From: Pseudomonadota bacterium
GTDB lineage: Bacteria > Pseudomonadota > Alphaproteobacteria > Rhizobiales > Hyphomicrobiaceae
Direction of reading: 5' to 3'
Length of the DNA: 7,520 bases
Assembly: GCA_023412745.1 (NCBI GenBank)
Contig: JAEZBZ010000084.1
Coordinates: forward strand, 1-7,520
Positions 1-6,102 of this stretch are shown here, one piece after another. Under the pieces are notes generated by a model that saw only the letters and a program-made list of their open reading frames with translations, did no database searches and had not been told where the DNA came from. The position numbers and the translations under genes were made by a program. Position 1 is the stretch's first letter; every line of letters begins with the position of its first letter.

Positions 1-1524
1 GAGGTGAAGGGCCGCGACGGCAAGGTCTACACGCTGCGCGCCACCGGTTCGGTAATCCAGTTCGAGGGCTTCCTCAAGGTCTACGAGGAAGGCCGCGACG
101 AGCGCCTGCACGCCACCAAGGGCAAGGACGACATCGCCCCTGACGAGGACGACACCAGCCGCCGCCTGCCGGTGCTGGCTCAGGGCGACCGGCTGTCCGA
201 CCGCGCGATCTCGGCCGACCAGCACTTCACCCAGCCACCGCCGCGGTTCTCAGAAGCGACACTGGTCAAGAAATTGGAAGAACTCGGCATCGGCCGACCT
301 TCGACTTACGCCGCGACACTGGCTGTGCTGCAGGAGCGCGACTACGTGCGCATCGACAAGAAGCGGCTGGTTCCCGAGGACAAGGGCCGTCTCGTCATCG
401 CGTTCCTGGAAGGCTTCTTCAAACGCTATGTCGAGTACGACTTCACGGCCGATCTGGAAGACAAGCTCGACCTGATCTCCGACGGCAAGCTGGAGTGGAA
501 AGACGTACTGCGCCAGTTCTGGCGCGAATTCACCGGCGCGGTGGACGAGATCAAAGAACTGCGCGTCGGCGAAGTCCTGGAAGCGCTGAACGAAATCCTG
601 GGGCCGCACATCTTCCCGCAGCGCGAGGACGGCGGCGATCCGCGTTTGTGCCCGTCGTGCAAGAGCGGCCGCCTGAGCCTGAAGATCTCCGGCAAGTACG
701 GGGCATTCATCGGATGCGGCAACTACCCGGAATGCCGCTACACGCGCCAGCTCGCCGACAGCAACAGCGGTGACGACGAAGCCGCCTCGCCGGATGGCAA
801 GCTGCTCGGCATGGATCCGGAAACCGGCTTGCCGGTGACGCTGCGCAAGGGTCGCTTCGGTCCGTATCTGCAGCTCGGCGACGGCTCGGACGACGAGAAG
901 CCCAAGCGCTCCTCAATCCCGCGCGGCGTCGATGCAGGCTCCGTCGATCTGGAACTGGCGCTGAAGCTGTTGTCGCTGCCGCGCGAGGTCGGAGTGCATC
1001 CGGAAACCGGCAACATGATCACCGCCGGCCTCGGTCGCTACGGACCGTTCATCCTGCACGACGGCACCTACGCCAATCTCGAAAGCTTCGAGGACGTTCT
1101 GTCGGTCGGCATCAACCGCGCCGTCACGCTGCTGGCAGAAAAGGCTGCGGGCGGCGGCAAGAAGTGGTCGCGGCCCAAGGCACAGGTTCTGAAGGATCTC
1201 GGTGAGCATCCCGACGGTGGCGGCAAGATCGAAGTACTGTCGGGCCGTTACGGGCCTTACGTGAAGCACGGATCGGTCAACGCCACAGTGCCGAAGGGCA
1301 AGGAACCGGCCGCATTGACGGTCGCCGAAGCGGTCGAGCTACTGGCTGCCCGCGCGGCAGCTGGCGGCGGCAAGGCTAAGCGCGGCAAGGCGAAAGCACC
1401 GGCCAAAACGGCGAAGGCTGCCAAACCTTCGGCTGAAAAGGCGCCCGCCAAGGCCAAAGCCAAGGCACCGGCCAAGAAGGTTGCAAAGCCGCGCGCCAGC
1501 AAGCCCAAGCAAGCGGCGGAGTAA
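1..1524 (+). CDS. topA: DNA topoisomerase I (type IA), C-terminal part, 5'-truncated by window edge
   Basis: Relaxes negatively supercoiled DNA by single-strand passage. The frame is open from base 1, so the start, the Toprim domain and the catalytic tyrosine lie outside the window; 507 codons are visible. At 226-312 is the strongly conserved type IA core segment with FTQPPPRFSEATL followed by GIGRPSTYA. A C4 zinc-finger module sits at 649-735 (CPSC, then GCGNYPEC). Three TopA C-terminal repeats follow, each with an (H/D)P-(E/D)-(T/G)-G start and an RxGPY/F core, at about 793-888, 976-1086 and 1189-1299. The last ~55 residues (from about 1354) are a Lys/Ala/Pro-rich basic tail, common in alphaproteobacterial TopA and presumably DNA- or polymerase-binding (inference). 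It stops with TAA at 1522, 91 nt before rnr on the same strand, so co-transcription is plausible. Confidence 0.97.
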   Translation, partial: EVKGRDGKVYTLRATGSVIQFEGFLKVYEEGRDERLHATKGKDDIAPDEDDTSRRLPVLAQGDRLSDRAISADQHFTQPPPRFSEATLVKKLEELGIGRPSTYAATLAVLQERDYVRIDKKRLVPEDKGRLVIAFLEGFFKRYVEYDFTADLEDKLDLISDGKLEWKDVLRQFWREFTGAVDEIKELRVGEVLEALNEILGPHIFPQREDGGDPRLCPSCKSGRLSLKISGKYGAFIGCGNYPECRYTRQLADSNSGDDEAASPDGKLLGMDPETGLPVTLRKGRFGPYLQLGDGSDDEKPKRSSIPRGVDAGSVDLELALKLLSLPREVGVHPETGNMITAGLGRYGPFILHDGTYANLESFEDVLSVGINRAVTLLAEKAAGGGKKWSRPKAQVLKDLGEHPDGGGKIEVLSGRYGPYVKHGSVNATVPKGKEPAALTVAEAVELLAARAAAGGGKAKRGKAKAPAKTAKAAKPSAEKAPAKAKAKAPAKKVAKPRASKPKQAAE

Positions 1525-1626
1525 ATGCCAACGCGCACGCCACGCCGGGATATCACCGCTGCACCGGACACCATGACAGGCGGTCCGGCGCCGTGCCGTC
1601 GGGAGGCGTCGCATCGTGGCTCGTAA
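1525..1626 (+). CDS. Possible 33-codon mini-ORF bridging topA and rnr (unproven)
   Basis: An ATG lies directly after the topA stop (TAAATG at 1522-1527). Its frame stays open for 33 codons to TAA at 1624-1626, past the GTG start of rnr at 1616, so the two would overlap by 11 nt. The peptide is Arg/Pro/Thr-rich with no recognisable domain. A weak purine stretch (GGCGGAG, within the end of topA) lies just 5' of the ATG, with spacing shorter than usual. A second in-frame ATG is at 1573. It could be a coupling ORF feeding ribosomes to rnr, or chance in GC-rich DNA, where short open frames are common. I favour chance unless its position is conserved. Confidence 0.15.
   Translation: MPTRTPRRDITAAPDTMTGGPAPCRREASHRGS
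1601..1606 (+). promoter_or_regulatory. Shine-Dalgarno site of rnr
   Basis: GGGAGG ends 9 nt before GTG at 1616. It decides the start in favour of this GTG over the in-frame ATG at 1682, which has no comparable site and would remove 22 basic/proline-rich residues preceding the winged-helix domain. Confidence 0.75.
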
Positions 1627-3913
1627 ACGCGGCGAACCGCCTCCGCCGAAAGCGAAGGGCAAGCCCGTCTCCGCGGGCGGCATGCCGACCAAAGACGAAC
1701 TGCTCAAGTTCATCAGATCCTCGCAAACCAAGGTCGGCAAACGGGAGATAGCGCGCGCCTTCAATATCAAGGGCGGCGACCGGATCGAACTGAAGCGGCT
1801 GATCGCGGAGCTAACGGACGAAGGTGTGCTCGCCGGCGATCGCAAATCGCTGCGCTCCAAGGGCTCCGTTCCCTCGGTCAGCGTGCTGGAAGTCACCGGC
1901 CGCGACGAAGACGGCGATCTCGTCGCCGAGCCGATGGTGTGGGATCGTAAGGAGGGTCCGCGCCCGAAAATCCTGCTGCTCAAGCCCCGCCGCGGTCGCG
2001 CCTGGGACGACGCCACGCTCGGTGTCGGCGACCGCGTGCTGGCCCGTATCCGCCAGCTCGAAGAAGCCGACGTCGAAGGTTTCCGCCTGGAAGCCGAACC
2101 GATCAAGAAGCTGCCGCGCGAAAAACGCCGCACGCTCGGCATCTTCCGCGCCTACGCCAAAGGCGGCGGCGTCATCGCGCCAATCGACCGGAAGGAGCTG
2201 CGCGACTGGCCGATCCAGCCGGGCGATGAGGGCGACGCCCGCGATGGCGATCTGGTCCGTTTCGACCTGCCGCGCCAGGGCCGCTTCCGCGTCCCGCACG
2301 CCCGCGTCATCGAATGCCTGGGCAATCCCAAGGATCAGCGCAAGATCAGCCTGATTGCGGTTCATGCGCACGGCATCCCGGATGAGTTTCCCGAAGGCGT
2401 GCTGGCCGAACTCGACAAACTGCCGCCGCTGCAGACCAAGGACCGCACCGATCTGCGCGATCTGCCGCTGCTCACCATCGATCCGGTCGACGCCCGCGAT
2501 CACGACGACGCCGTACATGCCGCCCACGACACCGATCCGCGCAACGAAGGCGGCTTCGTCGTCACGGTCGCCATCGCCGACGTCGCCCATTACGTCCGCC
2601 CCGGATCCCGACTCGATCGCGAAGCGCAAATTCGCGGCAACTCCGTGTATTTTCCGGATCGCGTCGTGCCGATGCTGCCGGAGCGCATTTCCAACGACCT
2701 GTGTTCGCTGCGCGAGTTCGAGGACCGGCCGTGCCTGGCCGTGCGCATGGTGTTCGACGCGCGTGGCGAGAAGCGCAGCCACAGCTTCATGCGCGCGATG
2801 ATGCGGTCCGCGGCCAAGCTCAGCTATCAGGAAGCGCAAGCCGCCATCAACGGCGACCCGTCCGACAAATGTAAGCCGCTGATGGCCACGGCCTTGGAAC
2901 CGCTGTGGGCCGCCTATCGCCTTGTCAGCGAAGCGCGCGACCGCCGTTCGCCGCTCGATCTCGACCTGCCCGAGCGCAAGATCCTACTCGACAAGGAGGG
3001 GCGCGTCGATCGCGTCGTCATTCCCGAGCGGCTCGAAGCCCATCGCCTGATCGAAGAGTTCATGATCCAGGCCAACGTCGCGGCAGCCGAAGCGCTGGAG
3101 CAGAAAAAGACCCCACCGGTCTATCGCGCCCACGGCCAGCCCTCGAAGGAGAAGCTGACGGCGCTGCGCGATTTCCTGAGCAGCCTCAAGCTCAGCCTGC
3201 CGCCTGGCGAACTTAAGCCCGCGCATTTCAACCGCGTGCTGGCAGACGCCAAGAAGCTGCCGACGGTAGACCTCGTCAACGAAGTCGTGCTGCGCGCGCA
3301 GGCGCAAGCCGAATACACGACGGAGAACTACGGCCACTTCGGCCTGAACCTTCGCCGCTACGCGCATTTCACCTCGCCGATCCGTCGCTACGCCGACCTG
3401 CTGGTGCATCGTGCGCTGGTGCGTGCGCTGTCGTTCGGCGCCGGCGGGCTGACGGATGAGGAAGTGCCGCGGCTGGACGAAATCGCCAAATCCATCTCGG
3501 AAGCCGAGCGGCGCGCCATGGCGGCCGAACGCGAAACCTCCGATCGGCTGATCGCCGCGCACCTGGAAGATCGCGTTGGTGCGGAGTTCCAAGGCCGCAT
3601 CTCGGGCGTCACGCGGTCCGGCCTGTTCGTGCGGCTGAAGGACACCGGGGCGGACGGCTTCGTGCCCGCCTCTTCCATGACCGGCGACTTCTACGAGCAT
3701 CTCGAAGCCGCCCACGCGCTGGTCGGCCGCCGGACTTCGGAAGCTTACCGCCTGGGCGATACCGTGCAGGTGCGCTTGGTCGAGGTCATTACGACTGCCG
3801 GCGCGCTGCGCTTCGAGATGATCTCCCAAGGTCAGCGCGGCCATGTTGCACTGGCAAAGGGATGGACCGGACGGCAGCGCCGGCAAGGCCGGCCGGGCGG
3901 TCGTCGGCGCTGA
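1616..3913 (+). CDS. rnr: Ribonuclease R (3'-5' exoribonuclease, RNB family)
   Basis: Processive 3'-5' hydrolytic exoribonuclease that degrades structured RNA, mRNA decay fragments and defective rRNA/tRNA. The protein has 765 residues, normal for alphaproteobacterial RNase R. Domains: a basic, proline-rich N-terminus; a winged-helix domain about 23-75 (KVGKREIARAF); cold-shock-like OB folds about 80-240; an RNB catalytic domain about 265-605; an S1 domain about 654-737; and a basic Arg/Gly-rich tail. The catalytic motif IDPVDARDHDDAV is complete, with Asp289, 295, 297 and 298 corresponding to E. coli D272, 278, 280 and 281. The family signature RRYAHFTSPIRRYADL spans residues 580-595. The GTG start is supported by GGGAGG at 1601. 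It is probably co-transcribed with topA upstream. Its stop codon lies in an inverted repeat (3875-3912). Confidence 0.97.
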   Translation: MARKRGEPPPPKAKGKPVSAGGMPTKDELLKFIRSSQTKVGKREIARAFNIKGGDRIELKRLIAELTDEGVLAGDRKSLRSKGSVPSVSVLEVTGRDEDGDLVAEPMVWDRKEGPRPKILLLKPRRGRAWDDATLGVGDRVLARIRQLEEADVEGFRLEAEPIKKLPREKRRTLGIFRAYAKGGGVIAPIDRKELRDWPIQPGDEGDARDGDLVRFDLPRQGRFRVPHARVIECLGNPKDQRKISLIAVHAHGIPDEFPEGVLAELDKLPPLQTKDRTDLRDLPLLTIDPVDARDHDDAVHAAHDTDPRNEGGFVVTVAIADVAHYVRPGSRLDREAQIRGNSVYFPDRVVPMLPERISNDLCSLREFEDRPCLAVRMVFDARGEKRSHSFMRAMMRSAAKLSYQEAQAAINGDPSDKCKPLMATALEPLWAAYRLVSEARDRRSPLDLDLPERKILLDKEGRVDRVVIPERLEAHRLIEEFMIQANVAAAEALEQKKTPPVYRAHGQPSKEKLTALRDFLSSLKLSLPPGELKPAHFNRVLADAKKLPTVDLVNEVVLRAQAQAEYTTENYGHFGLNLRRYAHFTSPIRRYADLLVHRALVRALSFGAGGLTDEEVPRLDEIAKSISEAERRAMAAERETSDRLIAAHLEDRVGAEFQGRISGVTRSGLFVRLKDTGADGFVPASSMTGDFYEHLEAAHALVGRRTSEAYRLGDTVQVRLVEVITTAGALRFEMISQGQRGHVALAKGWTGRQRRQGRPGGRRR
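3875..3912 (+). repeat. Inverted repeat spanning the rnr stop codon
   Basis: CAGCGCCG (3875-3882) is the exact reverse complement of CGGCGCTG (3905-3912), with 22 nt between, so an 8-bp GC-rich stem could form over the last rnr codons and the first two bases of its TGA stop. An alternative inner hairpin, CCGGC-aag-GCCGG, sits at 3880-3892. No T-run follows, so it is not a standard intrinsic terminator. It may be chance in a GC-rich Arg/Gly-coding tail. Confidence 0.35.
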
Positions 3914-4037
3914 AACTGGCGCAAGAAAGCCGCAGCGCTTCGCCGTTCAAGTTGATCGGCCGGATATCCATATTTGCCTTATCGGGGCGGCGATTGGCGC
4001 GCTTGACGGATCACGAGCGAGCATGGCCAATGGCTAT

Positions 4038-4043
4038 AGGAGG
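4038..4043 (+). promoter_or_regulatory. Strong Shine-Dalgarno site of the DUF983 gene
   Basis: A full AGGAGG lies 6 nt before ATG at 4050. This fixes the start there. The same frame is open back into the end of rnr (ATGs at 3843 and 4023), but those extensions give an unrelated sequence that overlaps rnr or lacks a ribosome site. Confidence 0.85.
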
Positions 4044-4049
4044 ACCAAC

Positions 4050-4493
4050 ATGCCCGTAAACTCCGAATTTGCTCATAAGGACCAAGATGATCGTCCGGTC
4101 GGCGACGCCATGTTGCGCGGCGCACGGATGACGTGTCCCGCCTGCGGCAAAGGGCCGATGTTCCGCGCCTTTCTGAAGGTTGCTGACACCTGCCCGTCTT
4201 GTGGCGAAGCCATGCATCATCAGCGCGCCGACGATGCGCCGCCGTACTTCACCATGGTGGTTGTCGGACATATCGTCATCGCGGGCGTGCTGGCGCTCGA
4301 GCAGGCCGTTGCGCCGCCGCAATGGGTGCATCTGGTGCTCTGGCTGCCACTGACGATCGGGTTGTCTCTGATGCTGCTACCGCGTATCAAGGGCAGCCTC
4401 GTGGGCTTCCAGTGGGCGACCCGCATGCACGGGTTCGGCGGTGTCGAACCTGAAGCCGAGCCAGAGCCGCTTCCTGCCCGTCCGCTATCCTGA
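4050..4493 (+). CDS. DUF983 family small membrane protein with two CxxC pairs
   Basis: 147 residues, of a conserved alphaproteobacterial family of unknown function (DUF983). A cytosolic-looking N-terminus carries two zinc-ribbon-like pairs, CPAC (residues 29-32) and CPSC (48-51), 15 residues apart, with the family's GPMFRAFLKVAD between them. The conserved RADDAPPYFT stretch then leads into a first hydrophobic helix (about 67-87). A second helix (about 93-111, rich in Leu) ends in the conserved LLPRIKG, followed by FQWATRMHGFG. A Glu/Pro-rich tail closes the protein. The cysteine pairs suggest metal binding, and the two helices suggest inner-membrane anchoring; both are inferences. It sits 136 nt after rnr and 28 nt before the NUDIX gene. 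In my recollection this neighbourhood recurs in Hyphomicrobiales, but it does not by itself reveal the function. Confidence 0.92.
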   Translation: MPVNSEFAHKDQDDRPVGDAMLRGARMTCPACGKGPMFRAFLKVADTCPSCGEAMHHQRADDAPPYFTMVVVGHIVIAGVLALEQAVAPPQWVHLVLWLPLTIGLSLMLLPRIKGSLVGFQWATRMHGFGGVEPEAEPEPLPARPLS

Positions 4494-4521
4494 CTTCAGT
4501 TCGACACGATCCATTGAGCCG

Positions 4522-5265
4522 ATGACCAGCACATCCCAGCCCTCGGACGACGCAACCAAAGCGCGGGCGCTGCGTCCGCGCGACGCCGCCACCTTGATCA
4601 TTGTGGACCGCCAATCCGGCGCCCCCCGCGTGCTGATGGGGCAACGCCGCCTTGATCAGGTCTTCATGCCGGGCAAGTACGTCTTTCCCGGCGGCCGCGT
4701 CGACGCCACCGATCGCAATATCGAAAGTTTCGACGAACTGCGGCCAACCGAAGTCGCCAAGCTGCTCCTCGATATGAAAGGCACGCCAAGCGCCGCGCGC
4801 GCCCGTGCGCTCGGGCTGGCTGCCATCCGCGAGACGTTCGAGGAGGCCGGCTTATTGATCGCTTGCCGCTCGGAAGCGGCCTGCCAGCCCTACGAAGTGC
4901 CGAGCTGGAACGGCTTTTTCTCGTGCGGCTTCCGCCCCAAGCTGAGCGCGTTGACGCTGTTTGCCCGCGCGATAACACCGCCCGGCCGCCCAAGGCGCTA
5001 CGATACCCGGTTTTTCTGCGTCGCCGCCGAGGAGATCGGCCATACGGTCGATACACGGGATGGGGAATTGCTCGGCTTGCACTGGCTGACGCTGGAAGAA
5101 GCCCGCAGCCTAGACCTGCCCTCGATCACGCGCGTCATTCTGGAAGATCTGCTCGATCACCTGAAAGCGAAAGAGACTAGCAACGAGGCGCCTATTCCGT
5201 ACTATCACCACAAGAATGGGACCTTCCGTCGCGAGCTGCTGAGCCCCGACAAGCCCGCATTGTGA
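4522..5265 (+). CDS. NUDIX hydrolase with interrupted Nudix box (NUDT19/acyl-CoA-type family)
   Basis: 247 residues; hydrolyses a nucleoside- or CoA-linked diphosphate, exact substrate not readable from sequence. The fold starts at residue 13 or so (LRPRDAATLIIVD). It continues with FMPGKYVFPGGRVD, whose glycines (57-58) begin the Nudix box. The helix half of the box, RETFEEAGLLI (103-113), comes about 30 residues later than the classical G-x5-E-x7-RE spacing allows, so an insertion splits the motif, as in NUDT19-like enzymes. Glu104, 107 and 108 supply the usual metal ligands. The conserved ARAITPPGRPRRYDTRFF follows. The start chosen is ATG 4522, which matches relatives as I remember them. 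The in-frame GTG at 4441 would overlap DUF983 by 53 nt and add an unrelated 27-residue lead. No strong Shine-Dalgarno site precedes 4522, so coupling to DUF983 translation is possible. Confidence 0.9.
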   Translation: MTSTSQPSDDATKARALRPRDAATLIIVDRQSGAPRVLMGQRRLDQVFMPGKYVFPGGRVDATDRNIESFDELRPTEVAKLLLDMKGTPSAARARALGLAAIRETFEEAGLLIACRSEAACQPYEVPSWNGFFSCGFRPKLSALTLFARAITPPGRPRRYDTRFFCVAAEEIGHTVDTRDGELLGLHWLTLEEARSLDLPSITRVILEDLLDHLKAKETSNEAPIPYYHHKNGTFRRELLSPDKPAL

Positions 5266-5277
5266 CCGCCGCGTGAC

Positions 5278-5305
5278 TTGACAGCACGGCGTGCCTGAGT
5301 ATGGT
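5278..5305 (+). promoter_or_regulatory. Sigma-70-type promoter for rpmG
   Basis: TTGACA at 5278-5283 (in the CTTGAC context favoured by alphaproteobacterial housekeeping promoters), a 16-nt spacer, then TATGGT at 5300-5305. It begins 13 nt after the NUDIX stop and would start transcription near 5312, leaving a leader of roughly 47 nt before the rpmG ATG. The spacer itself holds a small dyad, GCAC-GGC-GTGC (5284-5294). The -35 match is perfect; the -10 is 4 of 6. Confidence 0.65.
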
Positions 5306-5324
5306 GCGCTCCGCTTCATTTGAC

Positions 5325-5342
5325 CGGCGCGCTAACGCGCTG
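5325..5342 (+). promoter_or_regulatory. GC-rich hairpin in the rpmG leader
   Basis: GCGCG (5327-5331) pairs with CGCGC (5336-5340) around a CTAA tetraloop, and is extended by a G-U and a C-G pair to a 7-bp stem. It lies in the predicted 5' leader, ending about 16 nt before the ATG and close to the ribosome site. It could affect translation or mRNA stability of the L33 message; function is inferred only from position. Confidence 0.4.
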
Positions 5343-5358
5343 AGGACCGCAGGATACC

Positions 5359-5526
5359 ATGGCCAAGCCAGTTACACAGAAAATCAAGCTGCTTTCGACG
5401 GCGAACACCGGCTTCTTCTATGTGACGAAGAAGAACCCGCGCACCAGCACCGAGAAGCTGAGCTTCAAGAAGTACGACCCGATCGCGCGCAAGCACGTCG
5501 AGTTCAAGGAAACGAAAATCAAGTAA
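5359..5526 (+). CDS. rpmG: 50S ribosomal protein L33
   Basis: 55 residues, starting [20 protein letters not shown] and containing [20 protein letters not shown], with the ending [10 protein letters not shown]; this is a full-length L33 of the large ribosomal subunit. It has no cysteine at all, so it is the zinc-independent (C-minus) form rather than the four-Cys zinc form. ATG at 5359 is preceded by a modest AGGA at 5351-5354. Highly basic as expected for an rRNA-binding protein. It sits 93 nt after the NUDIX gene, behind its own promoter (5278-5305), and is convergent with pleD. The reading frame is easily missed because longer spurious frames cover it. Confidence 0.97.
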   Translation: MAKPVTQKIKLLSTANTGFFYVTKKNPRTSTEKLSFKKYDPIARKHVEFKETKIK

Positions 5527-5533
5527 TTCGAGC

Positions 5534-5551
5534 AGGGCGCGCAGCCGCCCT
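5534..5551 (+). terminator. Candidate rpmG 3' hairpin (weak terminator)
   Basis: AGGGCG (5534-5539) pairs with CGCCCT (5546-5551) around a 6-nt loop, 8 nt after the rpmG stop. No T-tract follows, so it is at best a weak or factor-assisted terminator or a 3' stabilising hairpin. A second possible hairpin, GCAGA-6 nt-TCTGC (5561-5576), follows directly and competes with GAGCC/GGCTC (5564-5582). Confidence 0.35.
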
Positions 5552-5761
5552 CTCCGCCTTGCAGAGCCTCTTCTGCGGGCTCAATTGGATTTGCTCACAA
5601 TTCGATTGTTTGGTGCATGCACAGTGCGCCATGAAGCTTGGGAAAAGCTAGGGATTGGCCTCGGTCAGGGCCCGCAACAACTCTCGGCAGCGGGGTAAGA
5701 AGTCCGAGCGCGTCACGGTCCCTGACCTGATAACCAAGAGGGTTGCCAAAGAGGGCGTTGG

Positions 5762-5777
5762 CTCACCACTTGGTGAG
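5762..5777. repeat. Near-perfect palindrome CTCACCA-CT-TGGTGAG
   Basis: Seven bases on each side are exactly complementary around a 2-nt centre (as an RNA hairpin: 6-bp stem, ACTT tetraloop). It is also nested inside TTGGCT (5758-5763) and AGCCAA (5792-5797), which form an alternative pairing. It could be a protein-binding dyad or part of a structured RNA; nothing shows which. Confidence 0.4.
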
Positions 5778-5800
5778 ATCGGCCTATTTGCAGCCAATCG

Positions 5801-5815
5801 AGGAGGCCAACTCCT
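5801..5815. repeat. Inverted repeat AGGAG-gccaa-CTCCT
   Basis: A 5-bp perfect stem with a 5-nt loop, 23 nt after the palindrome at 5762-5777, giving two consecutive potential hairpins in the gap. Short enough to be chance alone; noted because of the clustering. Confidence 0.3.
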
Positions 5816-5938
5816 AGCTGCCGGACCGACCCGTGCCTCTACGCTCAGGAGATGCGGCGGACCTGAAACGCAGAGAACATCTTATCAGCGCCAACCCACG
5901 GCCAAGGGTTAATTCCGGGTCGCTTGATGGAGCTGAAT

Positions 5939-5951
5939 ACAGGTTACCTGT
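5939..5951. repeat. 13-bp dyad ACAGGT-T-ACCTGT
   Basis: A perfect 6-bp inverted repeat around a single base. Its half-sites and size would fit a small dimeric repressor or activator site, but no gene starts next to it on either strand: it lies about 150 bp beyond the 3' end of pleD. Function unknown. Confidence 0.35.
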
Positions 5952-5979
5952 TTAATCTTGGCAGAACACCGTCCGGTTT

Positions 5980-6008
5980 GCAAGCGCGCTCGTTTTTGAT
6001 TCGCTTGC
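5980..6008. repeat. Inverted repeat GCAAGCG / CGCTTGC in the convergent gap
   Basis: A perfect 7-bp repeat with a 15-nt loop that contains a TTTTT run, about 95 bp downstream of the pleD stop on the minus strand. It could act as a 3' hairpin for pleD mRNA, but neither strand has a T-tract after the stem, so it is not a classical intrinsic terminator. Confidence 0.35.
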
Positions 6009-6102
6009 GATGTCAACAACGTCGCGCTCTGCGTTAATGAACACCTACATCTTTGCGACGCGCACACGACACACATGCGGGCGGCGATCGGGTCCACTTC
6101 GC

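Larger units (their letters stand above)
5527..6102. other. 576-bp gene-free gap between convergent rpmG and pleD
   Basis: No gene is convincing here. The base composition looks less GC-rich than the flanking genes, notably at 5580-5640 and 5930-6060. Open frames exist on both strands (plus 5655-5912 from a TTG; minus 5881-5648 without any start), but they use rare codons such as ATA, AGG, AGA and CTA, and match no family I know. What stands out is a series of short inverted repeats (5597-5609, 5613-5622, 5762-5777, 5801-5815, 5939-5951, 5980-6008). No tRNA-like cloverleaf, transposase fragment or terminal repeat pair was recognised. Confidence 0.6.

Noticed and set aside
1811..2839. Long minus-strand frame (342 codons) opposite rnr, and similar long antisense frames at 2984-3886
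   Set aside because: They are shadows of strongly biased GC-rich rnr codons; rnr carries all family motifs and the antisense products match nothing.
3952..4040. Promoter-like pieces before DUF983 (TTGATC at 3952, CTTGAC at 4002, TATAGG at 4035)
   Set aside because: No pair has an acceptable -35/-10 spacing; TATAGG is part of the ribosome site region.
3843..4049. N-terminal extension of the DUF983 frame back to ATG 3843 inside rnr
   Set aside because: The extension overlaps rnr, matches nothing in the family, and the AGGAGG at 4038 clearly marks ATG 4050.
4441..4521. GTG start for the NUDIX gene overlapping DUF983
   Set aside because: It would add 27 residues unlike the family N-terminus; ATG 4522 gives the usual length.
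5613..5622. 10-bp palindrome GTGCATGCAC and nearby ACAAT-TCG-ATTGT (5597-5609) as operators
   Set aside because: Too short and not next to any gene start; kept only as part of the description of the gap.
5648..5881. 77-codon open minus-strand frame in the same gap, ending with a helix-like LLRALTEANP
   Set aside because: It has no ATG anywhere and begins right after tandem stops; no family is recognisable. It could be a gene remnant, but nothing shows it.
5655..5912. 85-codon plus-strand frame starting with TTG in the rpmG-pleD gap
   Set aside because: Uses a weak start with a poorly spaced ribosome site, contains several codons rare in the neighbouring genes (ATA, AGG, AGA, CTA), and resembles no known family.
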